Shown here in pieces: positions 1 through 4,982 of a stretch of DNA of 7,611 bases. The DNA is from Fimbriimonadaceae bacterium (GTDB taxonomy: Bacteria > Armatimonadota > Fimbriimonadia > Fimbriimonadales > Fimbriimonadaceae), in assembly GCA_020851885.1 (NCBI GenBank), contig JADZBW010000325.1:1-7611 (forward strand), read 5' to 3'. The position numbers and the translations under genes are program-made. The first letter of the stretch is position 1; the number at the start of each line of letters is the position of its first letter. The notes below the pieces were generated by a model. It ran no database searches, was not told where the DNA came from, and was given only the letters and a program-made list of their open reading frames with translations.

Positions 1-89
1 TCACTGTTCGAGGAAGTTGGCGGCTAACCCGGAACGAAAACGAGCCGTCTTGGCAGACTCGGTAGCAACAGGCGTTCGGTGATTTCGGC
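1..89. other. Left edge, undecided; possible 3' end of an upstream plus-strand gene
   Basis: No gene can be assigned with confidence. On the plus strand frame 1 reads eight codons to a TAA at 25-27, and frame 2 reads 26 codons to a TGA at 80-82. Either could be the tail of a gene entering from the left. The second would end just before the hairpin at 90-115, which could then serve two convergent genes. The fragments are too short to recognise a family. Confidence 0.25.
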
Positions 90-115
90 AGCGGGGATGG
101 CCGACCATCCCCGCT
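90..115 (-). terminator. Perfect 11-bp hairpin downstream of the aquaporin gene
   Basis: Positions 90-100 are the exact reverse complement of 105-115, with a four-base loop CCGA. The stem is mostly G-C. It begins 6 bases beyond the aquaporin stop codon when read on the minus strand, the usual place for a transcription terminator or an mRNA 3'-end stabiliser. No U-run follows the stem on the minus strand, so it is not a textbook intrinsic terminator. It may act in both directions if a plus-strand gene ends at the left edge. Confidence 0.6.
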
Positions 116-121
116 CCGGAT

Positions 122-805
122 TTATTCTGCCGTTGTTGCTAGCTCTTCTTTGCTCCAAACCATCGTGTAAAGCACGGCGGCAAGGGCCGCTCCGATCATT
201 GGACCCGCTGCCCATGACACGACGTTGCCCCACTGATTGCTTCCGACCGACAAGGCGAGGCCGACCGCCGGGTTGATCGCGCCGCCCGAAACCGGGCCAA
301 TCGCTAGAATTCCAAGCGTCAAGGTGAACCCAAGGAATAGCGCTCCATTCGCGGGGGCCCGCTTGTCGACGGCGGTCATGAAGATCACGGTCACGAAGAG
401 GAAAGATGCGATTGCCTCCGCAATCATCGCGCCGACCGGCGACACCGTGATCGCTCGCGAAACCGTGATTCCCAAGCGGATAATCTCGCCATCTTGGCCC
501 AGAATGAAAGCCGAGAGGAATACGGCGGCGATTCCACCGGCACATTGAACGATCCAATACAGGATTCCTGTAGCGAAATCGATCTTCTTGGCAATCATCA
601 TTCCGAAGGTCACGCAAGGGTTGAAGTGTCCCCCACTGATGGGTCCAAATGAGGTTCCCATCACCATGATGGTCAGTCCAACTCCCAGCGCGATGCACAG
701 CAGTTGCATCGGCCCGTTCCTCTCCAGCGAATGGGCGATGTTGAAGATGACGAAGAGCAGCGCGAATGTTCCAATGAACTCCGCCACGTAGGCACGAGCT
801 TTCAT
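122..805 (-). CDS. MIP/aquaporin-family channel with atypical NPC box and no filter arginine
   Basis: This 227-aa protein is an inner-membrane pore of the major intrinsic protein family, close to the usual length of bacterial aquaporins (about 230 aa). It shows six hydrophobic segments (roughly residues 5-25, 36-52, 80-102, 122-144, 153-171, 197-215) and the two family half-helices. The first carries SGGHFNPC (Asn62-Pro63-Cys64, normally NPA) and the second GGAINPAV (Asn178-Pro179-Ala180). The residue after the second NPA is Val181, where most water and glycerol channels have the selectivity-filter Arg. NPC boxes occur in AQP11-type channels, and Val at this site is known in plant TIP1 channels, so the fold is probably functional but the substrate is unclear (water, H2O2, urea or other small neutral solutes). 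The ATG at 805 is the only start in the frame before an upstream stop, and no Shine-Dalgarno site precedes it. It is divergent from the TerC gene. Family assignment is firm; substrate is not. Confidence 0.93.
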   Translation of the reverse strand: MKARAYVAEFIGTFALLFVIFNIAHSLERNGPMQLLCIALGVGLTIMVMGTSFGPISGGHFNPCVTFGMMIAKKIDFATGILYWIVQCAGGIAAVFLSAFILGQDGEIIRLGITVSRAITVSPVGAMIAEAIASFLFVTVIFMTAVDKRAPANGALFLGFTLTLGILAIGPVSGGAINPAVGLALSVGSNQWGNVVSWAAGPMIGAALAAVLYTMVWSKEELATTAE

Positions 806-941
806 GATTACAGTAGGGACGAAGCATGGCGGTCAGTTGAGCCATGATAATGCCGAACGAGGCGTAATTAAGGCTCAAATGAGCCTCAACCCCATGTCAT
901 AACGCAACCCGGGGTACAACTTGCGCGTTTGGGGTAAGGGA
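806..941. promoter_or_regulatory. Divergent intergenic region between aquaporin and TerC genes
   Basis: This 136-bp spacer must hold the promoters of both outward-facing genes. Its clearest element is the perfect palindrome at 871-886. No strong -35/-10 pair stands out on either strand. On the TerC side the leader contains ACCCC at 889-893 and two GGGGT copies at 911-915 and 931-935, the second next to the TerC ribosome-binding region. Confidence 0.5.
871..886. repeat. 16-bp palindrome, candidate operator
   Basis: The sequence AGGCTCA-AA-TGAGCCT is a perfect 7-bp inverted repeat with a two-base centre. It lies 66 bp upstream of the aquaporin start and 56 bp upstream of the TerC start. Its size and symmetry suit a dimeric repressor or activator site that controls one or both genes. 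As RNA its two-base loop is too tight for a good hairpin, which favours a DNA-binding site. No regulator gene lies beside it, so the protein involved is unknown. Confidence 0.45.
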
Positions 942-1721
942 ATGCACCTGATTGACTGGGTAACACAACCTAGCGCATGGATTGCGCTGCTGACGCTGAC
1001 GGTACTCGAGATCGTTCTCGGGATCGACAACATCATCTTCATATCGATCCTGTCTGGCAAACTCCCGGCAGATCAACAAGGAAAAGCTCGCCAGATCGGC
1101 TTGCTGTTGGCCCTTGTCTCTCGCATCCTGTTGTTGCTGTCGATCAACTGGGTGAAGAATGCGACGTCCACCGTATTCACCGTTCCATTTCCTTTGCTTC
1201 CCGCCGAAGGTCAGGCATTTTCCTGGCGAGACATTATCTTGGGCGGCGGCGGCCTTTTCTTGATTTGGAAGTCCGTCAAAGAGATCCACGGCAAACTCGA
1301 AGGCGAGGAGGGCCATGGCGAAACAAAAGGGGCGGTGAGCCTGGGTGGGGTCTTGGCCCAGATCATGGTCCTCGATGTCGTCTTCTCGCTGGACTCGGTG
1401 ATCACCGCGGTCGGGATGGCCGATCAAGTCGGGGTGATGATCGCGGCCGTCGTGATCGCCGTTGGATTCATGCTGGTGTTCGCGGGGGGAATCTCGTCAT
1501 TCGTCGAGCGACATCCGACGATCAAGATGCTCGCCCTATCGTTCCTGGTACTGATTGGCGTCAATCTGGTTGCCGAAGCTTGCGGCCAGCATATTCCGAA
1601 GGGTTACACCTACTTTGCGATGGCTTTCGCGGTGGTTGTCGAAATGCTGAACATCAACTTGCGGAAAAACGCCGACAAGCCGGTGAAGCTCCGTGAGCCC
1701 TTCATCGACGACGGCGAGTAG
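942..1721 (+). CDS. TerC-family integral membrane protein (putative metal-ion exporter)
   Basis: This 259-aa protein belongs to the TerC family (TerC/Alx/YgdQ-like), multi-spanning inner-membrane proteins linked to tellurite resistance and, in better-studied members, to manganese efflux. Visible marks are the N-terminal LEIVLGIDNIIF block (acidic Asp29 in the first membrane segment), LDVVFSLDSVITAVG at about 145-158 with a second membrane Asp151, and ERHPTIKMLALSFL at 189-202. About seven hydrophobic segments are present. The acidic membrane residues are the likely ion-binding positions by family analogy. The ATG at 942 is chosen because the family begins just before the W-hhT-hh-AWIALLTLT block; an in-frame TTG at 921 would add seven residues. 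AAGGGA lies directly before the ATG, closer than usual. The gene is divergent from the aquaporin gene and convergent with the aldo/keto reductase gene 14 bp away. Family is firm; substrate is inferred. Confidence 0.92.
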   Translation: MHLIDWVTQPSAWIALLTLTVLEIVLGIDNIIFISILSGKLPADQQGKARQIGLLLALVSRILLLLSINWVKNATSTVFTVPFPLLPAEGQAFSWRDIILGGGGLFLIWKSVKEIHGKLEGEEGHGETKGAVSLGGVLAQIMVLDVVFSLDSVITAVGMADQVGVMIAAVVIAVGFMLVFAGGISSFVERHPTIKMLALSFLVLIGVNLVAEACGQHIPKGYTYFAMAFAVVVEMLNINLRKNADKPVKLREPFIDDGE

Positions 1722-1728
1722 AAATATC

Positions 1729-1752
1729 GGCCCGACTAGGTCAAGCCGGGCC
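1729..1752. terminator. Weak inverted repeat between convergent genes
   Basis: GGCCCG at 1729-1734 pairs with CGGGCC at 1747-1752 across a 12-base loop. It sits where the TerC gene and the minus-strand aldo/keto reductase gene converge and overlaps the reductase stop. There is no U-run and the loop is large, so a terminator role is only a possibility. Confidence 0.25.
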
Positions 1753-2638
1753 AGCTCGATCCAACTTCCTGCCACCGTTCTCTGATGGCCCGCAGGTCCT
1801 CGACAGAGAGCTTGCCGTGGGCAACAGAACTTGCGTTTTCGGTCCAGCGGTCTGGCGTTGAATTGCCGACGATTGCCGTACAGACTCCTATCTGGGAGAG
1901 GGTGAATCGCAGGGATATATCCACGGCTTCCGAGAGTGGCTTGGCCAGGAACGGATAATCCAATTTTTTCAGTCGTTCCCAATAGGGCCGACCGTAGTTG
2001 CGATTGGGCGGCAGATGTCCATTCTCCCATGCGACGTTGGCCAGAGGGCGCTTGGCGATGACGCCAAGCTGTTTCTCGATACAAACGGGCAGCAGTAATG
2101 AGATCGCCTGCTGGTCGGCAATGTTGATCGAGGTCTGCAACGAATCGAACACATCCATTTGGATGGCGTAGTGGGCATCGGGACCATCGCCGCTGTATCC
2201 GATATAGCGCACCTTGCCCTCTGATTTAGCGCGCTGGAGGCGCTCGACCACTCCTCCGGATTCCAGGATATTACGTTCGCAAGAGTGCAATTGGATGAGA
2301 TCCAATCGATCCGTCTTGAGGCGCCGCAAGCTGTTTTCGATGGATGCGGTGATGAGATCCGGATGCCAATCTGGGAGGCCGGTTTCCTGGCCAAACGAGT
2401 GTCCGCACTTCGTGAACAAGAAAAACTCCTGTCGACGATGGCCGATGGCATTTCCAATGAGAGCCTCGGCCTCGACGTAACACTCGGCGGTGTCGATGAC
2501 GTTGAGGCCATGATCGAGTGCCTCATTGAGAATCCGATTGACGATTTGCTGGTCCGTTGCGGCGTAACCAATCTCCGAACTTCCGTATCCGAGCGCGCTG
2601 GTGCGCATATCGGTACGGCCGAACGGACGCAACTCCAC
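1736..2638 (-). CDS. Aldo/keto reductase
   Basis: This 300-aa protein is a NAD(P)H-dependent aldo/keto reductase with the (alpha/beta)8 barrel length typical of the family. The start matches the family opening (xELRPFGRT..RxSALGYGSSEIG). The catalytic tetrad is visible: Asp49 (NVIDTAE), Tyr54 (ECY), Lys77 (FTKCG) and His118 (IQLHS). GKVRYIGYSG at 141-150 is the usual strand ahead of the substrate pocket, and IVGNSTPD near 256-263 is in the cofactor-phosphate region. The start is GTG at 2638, overlapping the ChaN stop as TAGTG, with GAGGAAG ten bases upstream. Opening the frame further upstream only reads into ChaN-coding sequence; an ATG lies 11 codons inside. The one-base overlap implies co-transcription and translational coupling with the ChaN gene. 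The substrate cannot be read from sequence, and a physiological tie to ChaN is not established. Confidence 0.92.
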   Translation of the reverse strand: MELRPFGRTDMRTSALGYGSSEIGYAATDQQIVNRILNEALDHGLNVIDTAECYVEAEALIGNAIGHRRQEFFLFTKCGHSFGQETGLPDWHPDLITASIENSLRRLKTDRLDLIQLHSCERNILESGGVVERLQRAKSEGKVRYIGYSGDGPDAHYAIQMDVFDSLQTSINIADQQAISLLLPVCIEKQLGVIAKRPLANVAWENGHLPPNRNYGRPYWERLKKLDYPFLAKPLSEAVDISLRFTLSQIGVCTAIVGNSTPDRWTENASSVAHGKLSVEDLRAIRERWQEVGSSWPGLT

Positions 2639-3528
2639 TACTTGGCTTCCTCGGTAATGTAAACGAAGTCGCCGATTCCCTTGGCGACCATGACTGGCTC
2701 CTTTGCCTGACCCATCACCACGGTGATCCCGCGCTGCTTGGTGCGTCGTTGGATGCGGTAGTTGATTCCCTGGCCGTACATCACATGGCCGGAGCCTGCG
2801 ATCACGACGAACACGGTTTGCGGATCGGTTGGCGTTCGTTCCAGCCACTTCAGCGCGGTGTCGGCCATGCCTTCGTCCCAAAGCACTTGAGCGCTGTACA
2901 TATTCTCACCGGCGGGACCCGTGGGAGGATGCCCACCCATAAGCGCGGCAAAGACGTCTCGGTGATTCTGGTTGCCAAGGAAGAGTTCGGCGGGCAGTTG
3001 GAGCTTGGCTTCGGTTGTGAGCCCAGCTTGTCCCTTGCGTCCTACTTGTCGAACCCAATCGCGGGGAACATTGAGAGCGACCATGGGCAGCTTGTTGCTT
3101 TTGGCGACGTCGAAGACGGGCTTGTAGAACTCGAATGGATAGCCCCACTGCGTCTTCCATTCGCTCTTCTCCAGGAAATCTGCTTCTTCCAGAGTTCCCG
3201 CAGACCATTGGTCGAGCCAATCTTGCTTAGGCCTGGTGTACATTTCGAGGCCAATGGCCACCTTTCGGCCTCGCTTTACCAAGGCGGCAATGACGTCTGC
3301 CTGAAGTTGCTGGTGTGGGCGAGTCGCATGATTCTCACCAAGGAAAACGAATCGCTTCCCGTCGGCGGCTTTGGCGATATCGTCGATGTTGGAAACCTTC
3401 CCATCGCGAGTTGCGACAATTTGGCCAACCTCGACTTTGACTTCTCCTTTGGCTCCAATCGGAAGCCTCATTGGATCGGCAGGAGTCTGCATCAAGGCGA
3501 AGGCAAGCGCGGTCGATAAGATTGGCAT
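2638..3528 (-). CDS. ChaN/Tiki-superfamily protein (haem-binding-uptake domain)
   Basis: This 296-aa protein matches the ChaN domain family (Haem_bd_uptake, EreA/ChaN-Tiki superfamily). Visible marks are FLGENHATRPHQQLQ (Glu65, His67 of the GxNH-like motif), IGLEMYTRP (Glu95), ALNVPRDWVR (Asn153, Arg156) and IAGSGHVMYGQG (His248). These conserved acidic, Asn and His positions form the superfamily's predicted metal/catalytic site. Campylobacter ChaN is an iron-regulated haem-binding outer-membrane lipoprotein; other relatives are suspected hydrolases. Residues 3-13 are hydrophobic with a possible cleavage near Ala17, so export is likely, but the N-terminus lacks a basic residue and a lipobox. 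The ATG at 3528 is the only start before an upstream in-frame stop. No good Shine-Dalgarno site precedes it, while a TAAAAT box lies six bases upstream, so a leaderless mRNA is possible. It is the first gene of a two-gene unit with the aldo/keto reductase. Family is good; whether it binds haem is inference. Confidence 0.85.
   Translation of the reverse strand: MPILSTALAFALMQTPADPMRLPIGAKGEVKVEVGQIVATRDGKVSNIDDIAKAADGKRFVFLGENHATRPHQQLQADVIAALVKRGRKVAIGLEMYTRPKQDWLDQWSAGTLEEADFLEKSEWKTQWGYPFEFYKPVFDVAKSNKLPMVALNVPRDWVRQVGRKGQAGLTTEAKLQLPAELFLGNQNHRDVFAALMGGHPPTGPAGENMYSAQVLWDEGMADTALKWLERTPTDPQTVFVVIAGSGHVMYGQGINYRIQRRTKQRGITVVMGQAKEPVMVAKGIGDFVYITEEAK
2646..2652 (-). promoter_or_regulatory. 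Ribosome binding site for the GTG-started aldo/keto reductase
   Basis: Read on the minus strand this is GAGGAAG, inside the last codons of the ChaN gene and about 10 bases (counted from GAGG) before the GTG at 2638. It decides between the GTG start, which fits the family N-terminus, and the internal ATG 11 codons later, which has no comparable site. Confidence 0.65.
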
Positions 3529-3534
3529 GATTCG

Positions 3535-3540
3535 ATTTTA
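3535..3540 (-). promoter_or_regulatory. Possible -10 box for the ChaN/aldo-keto reductase unit
   Basis: The minus strand reads TAAAAT here, six bases before the ChaN ATG. TTGCGC at 3561-3566 (minus) is a poor -35 candidate with a 20-base spacer. If the box is real, transcription would start at or next to the ATG. The whole divergent spacer is only 40 bp, so this promoter would overlap that of the lipoprotein gene. Confidence 0.3.
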
Positions 3541-3568
3541 CGCCCTGAAGCGGGTACAGTGCGCAACC

Positions 3569-4123
3569 ATGGTCCGGATGATGCTTCCATGCCTGATGGC
3601 GGTGCTCGTGGTCGGTGGCTGTCGGTCGGAGAAGTCGCCATCATTGGCGGGAACTTCAAAGGCGTCGCCACCGGAAGCGGCAAGCACGCCTCAAGAGAAG
3701 CTCTATGAGCAGTTGCGGAGCGGCGTCTTCCAGATCAACTCAGGGCTCGACGCAATCGAGGAGGCGCTCAACGAGTCGCGCAAGACCACGGCGAAGACGG
3801 GAGATATTCGAAAGTCCCTTGACGATATTCAGGCTTCCATCGACAGCGCAGGCGAGACTTTGGGCGACGAAGCTGCGGTGGAACCGGACCGAGCAAAGGT
3901 AGCGGCCGATCTGAAGGCTGCCGAATCCCGACGGAAGTCGCTTTGCGACCTCGTGAACGATTCCCTGCACGACTTGCGAGATGCGCGGGGAATCGTCGAC
4001 AGCCTGGCGGAAGGGACCGATGCCGGGCCGCTGGAGAACGTGGGCGTGAAGATCGATGATGCCATGACCACCTTGAGGAGTGCCCTTCAGGCCCTGGGCG
4101 GCGCCGAAGAAGTCGAAGAGTGA
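3569..4123 (+). CDS. Small helical lipoprotein, unknown function
   Basis: I do not recognise a family. The 184-aa product starts MVRMMLPCLMAVLVVGGC: a short basic n-region (Arg3), a hydrophobic stretch and a lipobox VGGC with Cys18 as the lipidated residue, so it should be anchored to a membrane facing the periplasm. A Ser/Thr/Pro/Ala-rich linker (19-42) follows, then mostly charged heptad-like helix from about 43 to 175, probably coiled coil or a helical bundle. A second Cys is at 126. The tail is acidic (AEEVEE). The ATG at 3569 is chosen because it gives a normal signal peptide; an ATG at 3578 would also work, and one at 3527 would overlap the ChaN start and add 14 residues. No strong Shine-Dalgarno site is visible. 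It is divergent from ChaN with 40 bp between and stands alone, with a tRNA downstream. Real gene likely; role unknown. Confidence 0.75.
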   Translation: MVRMMLPCLMAVLVVGGCRSEKSPSLAGTSKASPPEAASTPQEKLYEQLRSGVFQINSGLDAIEEALNESRKTTAKTGDIRKSLDDIQASIDSAGETLGDEAAVEPDRAKVAADLKAAESRRKSLCDLVNDSLHDLRDARGIVDSLAEGTDAGPLENVGVKIDDAMTTLRSALQALGGAEEVEE

Positions 4124-4128
4124 GGGTG

Positions 4129-4168
4129 GTTCGACTTGACGCCCGGTTTCCCAAGTCGAGCGGCTTTT
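4129..4168 (+). terminator. Hairpin followed by TTTT after the lipoprotein gene
   Basis: TCGACTTG at 4131-4138 is the exact reverse complement of CAAGTCGA at 4152-4159, extended by a T-G and a G-C pair to 4129-4161, with a 13-base loop. A short TTTT follows at 4165-4168. It starts five bases after the lipoprotein stop codon, so a terminator is the simplest reading. The loop is long and the U-run short, so strength is uncertain. Confidence 0.5.
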
Positions 4169-4171
4169 AGG

Positions 4172-4177
4172 TATATT
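4172..4177 (+). promoter_or_regulatory. Probable -10 box of the tRNA-Leu promoter
   Basis: TATATT lies 11 bases before the tRNA, which would give a leader of about five bases. No good -35 sits at 16-18 bases upstream: TTCCCA at 4148-4153 is weak and the better TTGACG at 4136-4141 is 30 bases away and buried in the upstream hairpin. Confidence 0.4.
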
Positions 4178-4188
4178 CAAAGGCCCTT

Positions 4189-4274
4189 GCCGGGGTGGCG
4201 GAATGGTAGACGCGGTGGTCTCAAACACCACTGGCTGTGAGGTCGTGCGGGTTCGAGTCCCGCCCCCGGCACCA
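4189..4274 (+). tRNA. tRNA-Leu (anticodon CAA)
   Basis: This 86-base type II tRNA reads UUG codons. The acceptor stem GCCGGGG (4189-4195) pairs with CCCCGGC (4264-4270), followed by discriminator A and an encoded CCA (4272-4274). The D-stem is GCG/CGC (4198-4200 with 4211-4213). The anticodon stem GTGGT/ACCAC (4215-4219 with 4227-4231) encloses loop CTCAAAC with anticodon CAA at 4222-4224. A long variable arm, typical of leucine tRNAs, follows, then the T-arm GCGGG-TTCGAGT-CCCGC. All stems are perfect. There is no sign of an integrated element at its 3' end. Confidence 0.96.
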
Positions 4275-4507
4275 AGATTTCTCACGCTTCCATCGAGGGA
4301 GATAGCTTCCCGAATAGGGCATCCCCATTGCCTTCGGTCGTTTGAGCGCCGTTGAGACGCTCATAGAAAGCGCCGGGTCTCTGATGGGGACAGTCGGGCA
4401 GTTCCTTTCAGAATTTTCCGACATTTTTCATGAAGTTGGTTGCGGTTTTTCGCATTACGAGCTTGTATATGTAGACAAATATATACTAGTTTGTAAAGGA
4501 AAAGCAA
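4275..4507 (+). promoter_or_regulatory. Intergenic region with AT-rich promoter of the HTH-TPR operon
   Basis: This 233-bp spacer turns AT-rich over its last 100 bases, in contrast to the GC-rich surroundings. TATACT at 4482-4487 is a good -10 candidate; no convincing -35 lies at standard spacing. Two overlapping inverted repeats cover the box: GTATAT (4465-4470) with ATATAC (4481-4486), and ACAAA (4475-4479) with TTTGT (4490-4494). Three T-runs at 4414-4417, 4424-4428 and 4446-4450 lie roughly in helical phase. A 6-bp inverted repeat TGAGCG/CGCTCA sits at 4343-4348 and 4358-4363. No convincing terminator follows the tRNA. Confidence 0.5.
4495..4500 (+). promoter_or_regulatory. Strong ribosome binding site of the HTH gene
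   Basis: AAAGGA lies seven bases before the ATG at 4508. It is the best Shine-Dalgarno match in the window and fixes the start of the HTH gene. Confidence 0.8.
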
Positions 4508-4978
4508 ATGACCAACGAAGATATGAGTTTTGTTGCCGACGCGTTGTTGGCGCTTTGCGATGAGAACCACGATGAGTCCATCGCTCTCGAGGAAGAATTG
4601 ACCTTGAAACTTCGCTTAGCTCAGCGCAGGGATTGGTTCGCCACCGTTCTCAACTTGAACCGTCGCGACCATGACGACCTCCTTGGCAACGAGTACCGCC
4701 ACGTGTTTCGAATCGCCAAACTGACGCCGATCCAGGCAGAAGTGCTGGATTTGCGGTTGAGTGGCCTCTCGTTCGACACGATTGGCCGGCATCGTTTGAG
4801 TTCAAGGCAGGGAGCACAGAATGTTTTTTTACAGGCTCTTAAGAAGATTTGGCGCGTTTGGCGCGTCTACCCCTATGCAGGGCTGAGCGACGTGTACCGC
4901 AACGAGCTACGGAGAGGGTCCAATTTGGAGACCTTTGGTAGAATGTGCGGGAAGGGTGCGATGCGGCCCTCAAGGTGA
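4508..4978 (+). CDS. Sigma-70 region-4-like helix-turn-helix protein
   Basis: This 156-aa protein carries one recognisable element, a sigma-70 region 4-type helix-turn-helix at about residues 72-113 (LTPIQAEVLDLRLSGLSFDTIG, then the recognition helix around SSRQGAQNVFLQALKKI). There is no sigma region 2, so it should not open promoters by itself. It may be a region-4-only transcription regulator, like phage-type activators or sigma-like accessory proteins. Residues 1-70 are acidic then basic helix without a known motif; the tail after 114 begins with a WRVWRV duplication and ends basic. A run of seven T at 4824-4830 lies within the HTH coding part. It is the first gene of an apparent operon: its stop is four bases from the next ATG and overlaps that gene's ribosome site. 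HTH type is fairly sure; role is not. Confidence 0.8.
   Translation: MTNEDMSFVADALLALCDENHDESIALEEELTLKLRLAQRRDWFATVLNLNRRDHDDLLGNEYRHVFRIAKLTPIQAEVLDLRLSGLSFDTIGRHRLSSRQGAQNVFLQALKKIWRVWRVYPYAGLSDVYRNELRRGSNLETFGRMCGKGAMRPSR
4848..4865 (+). repeat. Perfect 9-bp tandem duplication
   Basis: TTTGGCGCG occurs twice back to back (4848-4856 and 4857-4865). It keeps frame and encodes the repeated Trp-Arg-Val just after the HTH. It is probably a slippage duplication. Confidence 0.85.
4972..4978 (+). promoter_or_regulatory. Ribosome binding site of the zinc-ribbon/TPR gene
   Basis: AAGGTGA overlaps the stop codon of the HTH gene and lies four bases before the ATG at 4983. It supports this ATG over the in-frame ATG at 4935, which would add 16 residues ahead of the zinc ribbon and overlap the HTH gene. 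Confidence 0.65.
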
Positions 4979-4982
4979 GCCA

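Noticed and set aside
24..878. 284-codon minus-strand open frame overlapping the aquaporin gene
   Set aside because: It is a different frame over a clear MIP-family gene and yields an Arg/Gly/Trp-rich sequence with no family features.
860..941. yybP-ykoY-type manganese riboswitch ahead of TerC
   Set aside because: The family is often controlled this way, but the conserved core sequences of that riboswitch are not visible here.
2639..2881. N-terminal extension of the aldo/keto reductase frame
   Set aside because: The extra residues are out-of-frame ChaN sequence; the family N-terminus begins at the GTG at 2638.
2557..3519. 320-codon plus-strand open frame antisense to ChaN
   Set aside because: It lies opposite a convincing ChaN-domain gene with conserved motifs; its own sequence shows no domain and no ribosome site.
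4255..4290. Integration (att) site at the tRNA-Leu 3' end
   Set aside because: No integrase gene and no repeated copy of the tRNA 3' end occurs in the window.
4342..4563. 73-codon plus-strand frame (TTG start) in the spacer before the HTH gene
   Set aside because: It overlaps the HTH gene by 56 bases, covers the AT-rich promoter and has no ribosome site.
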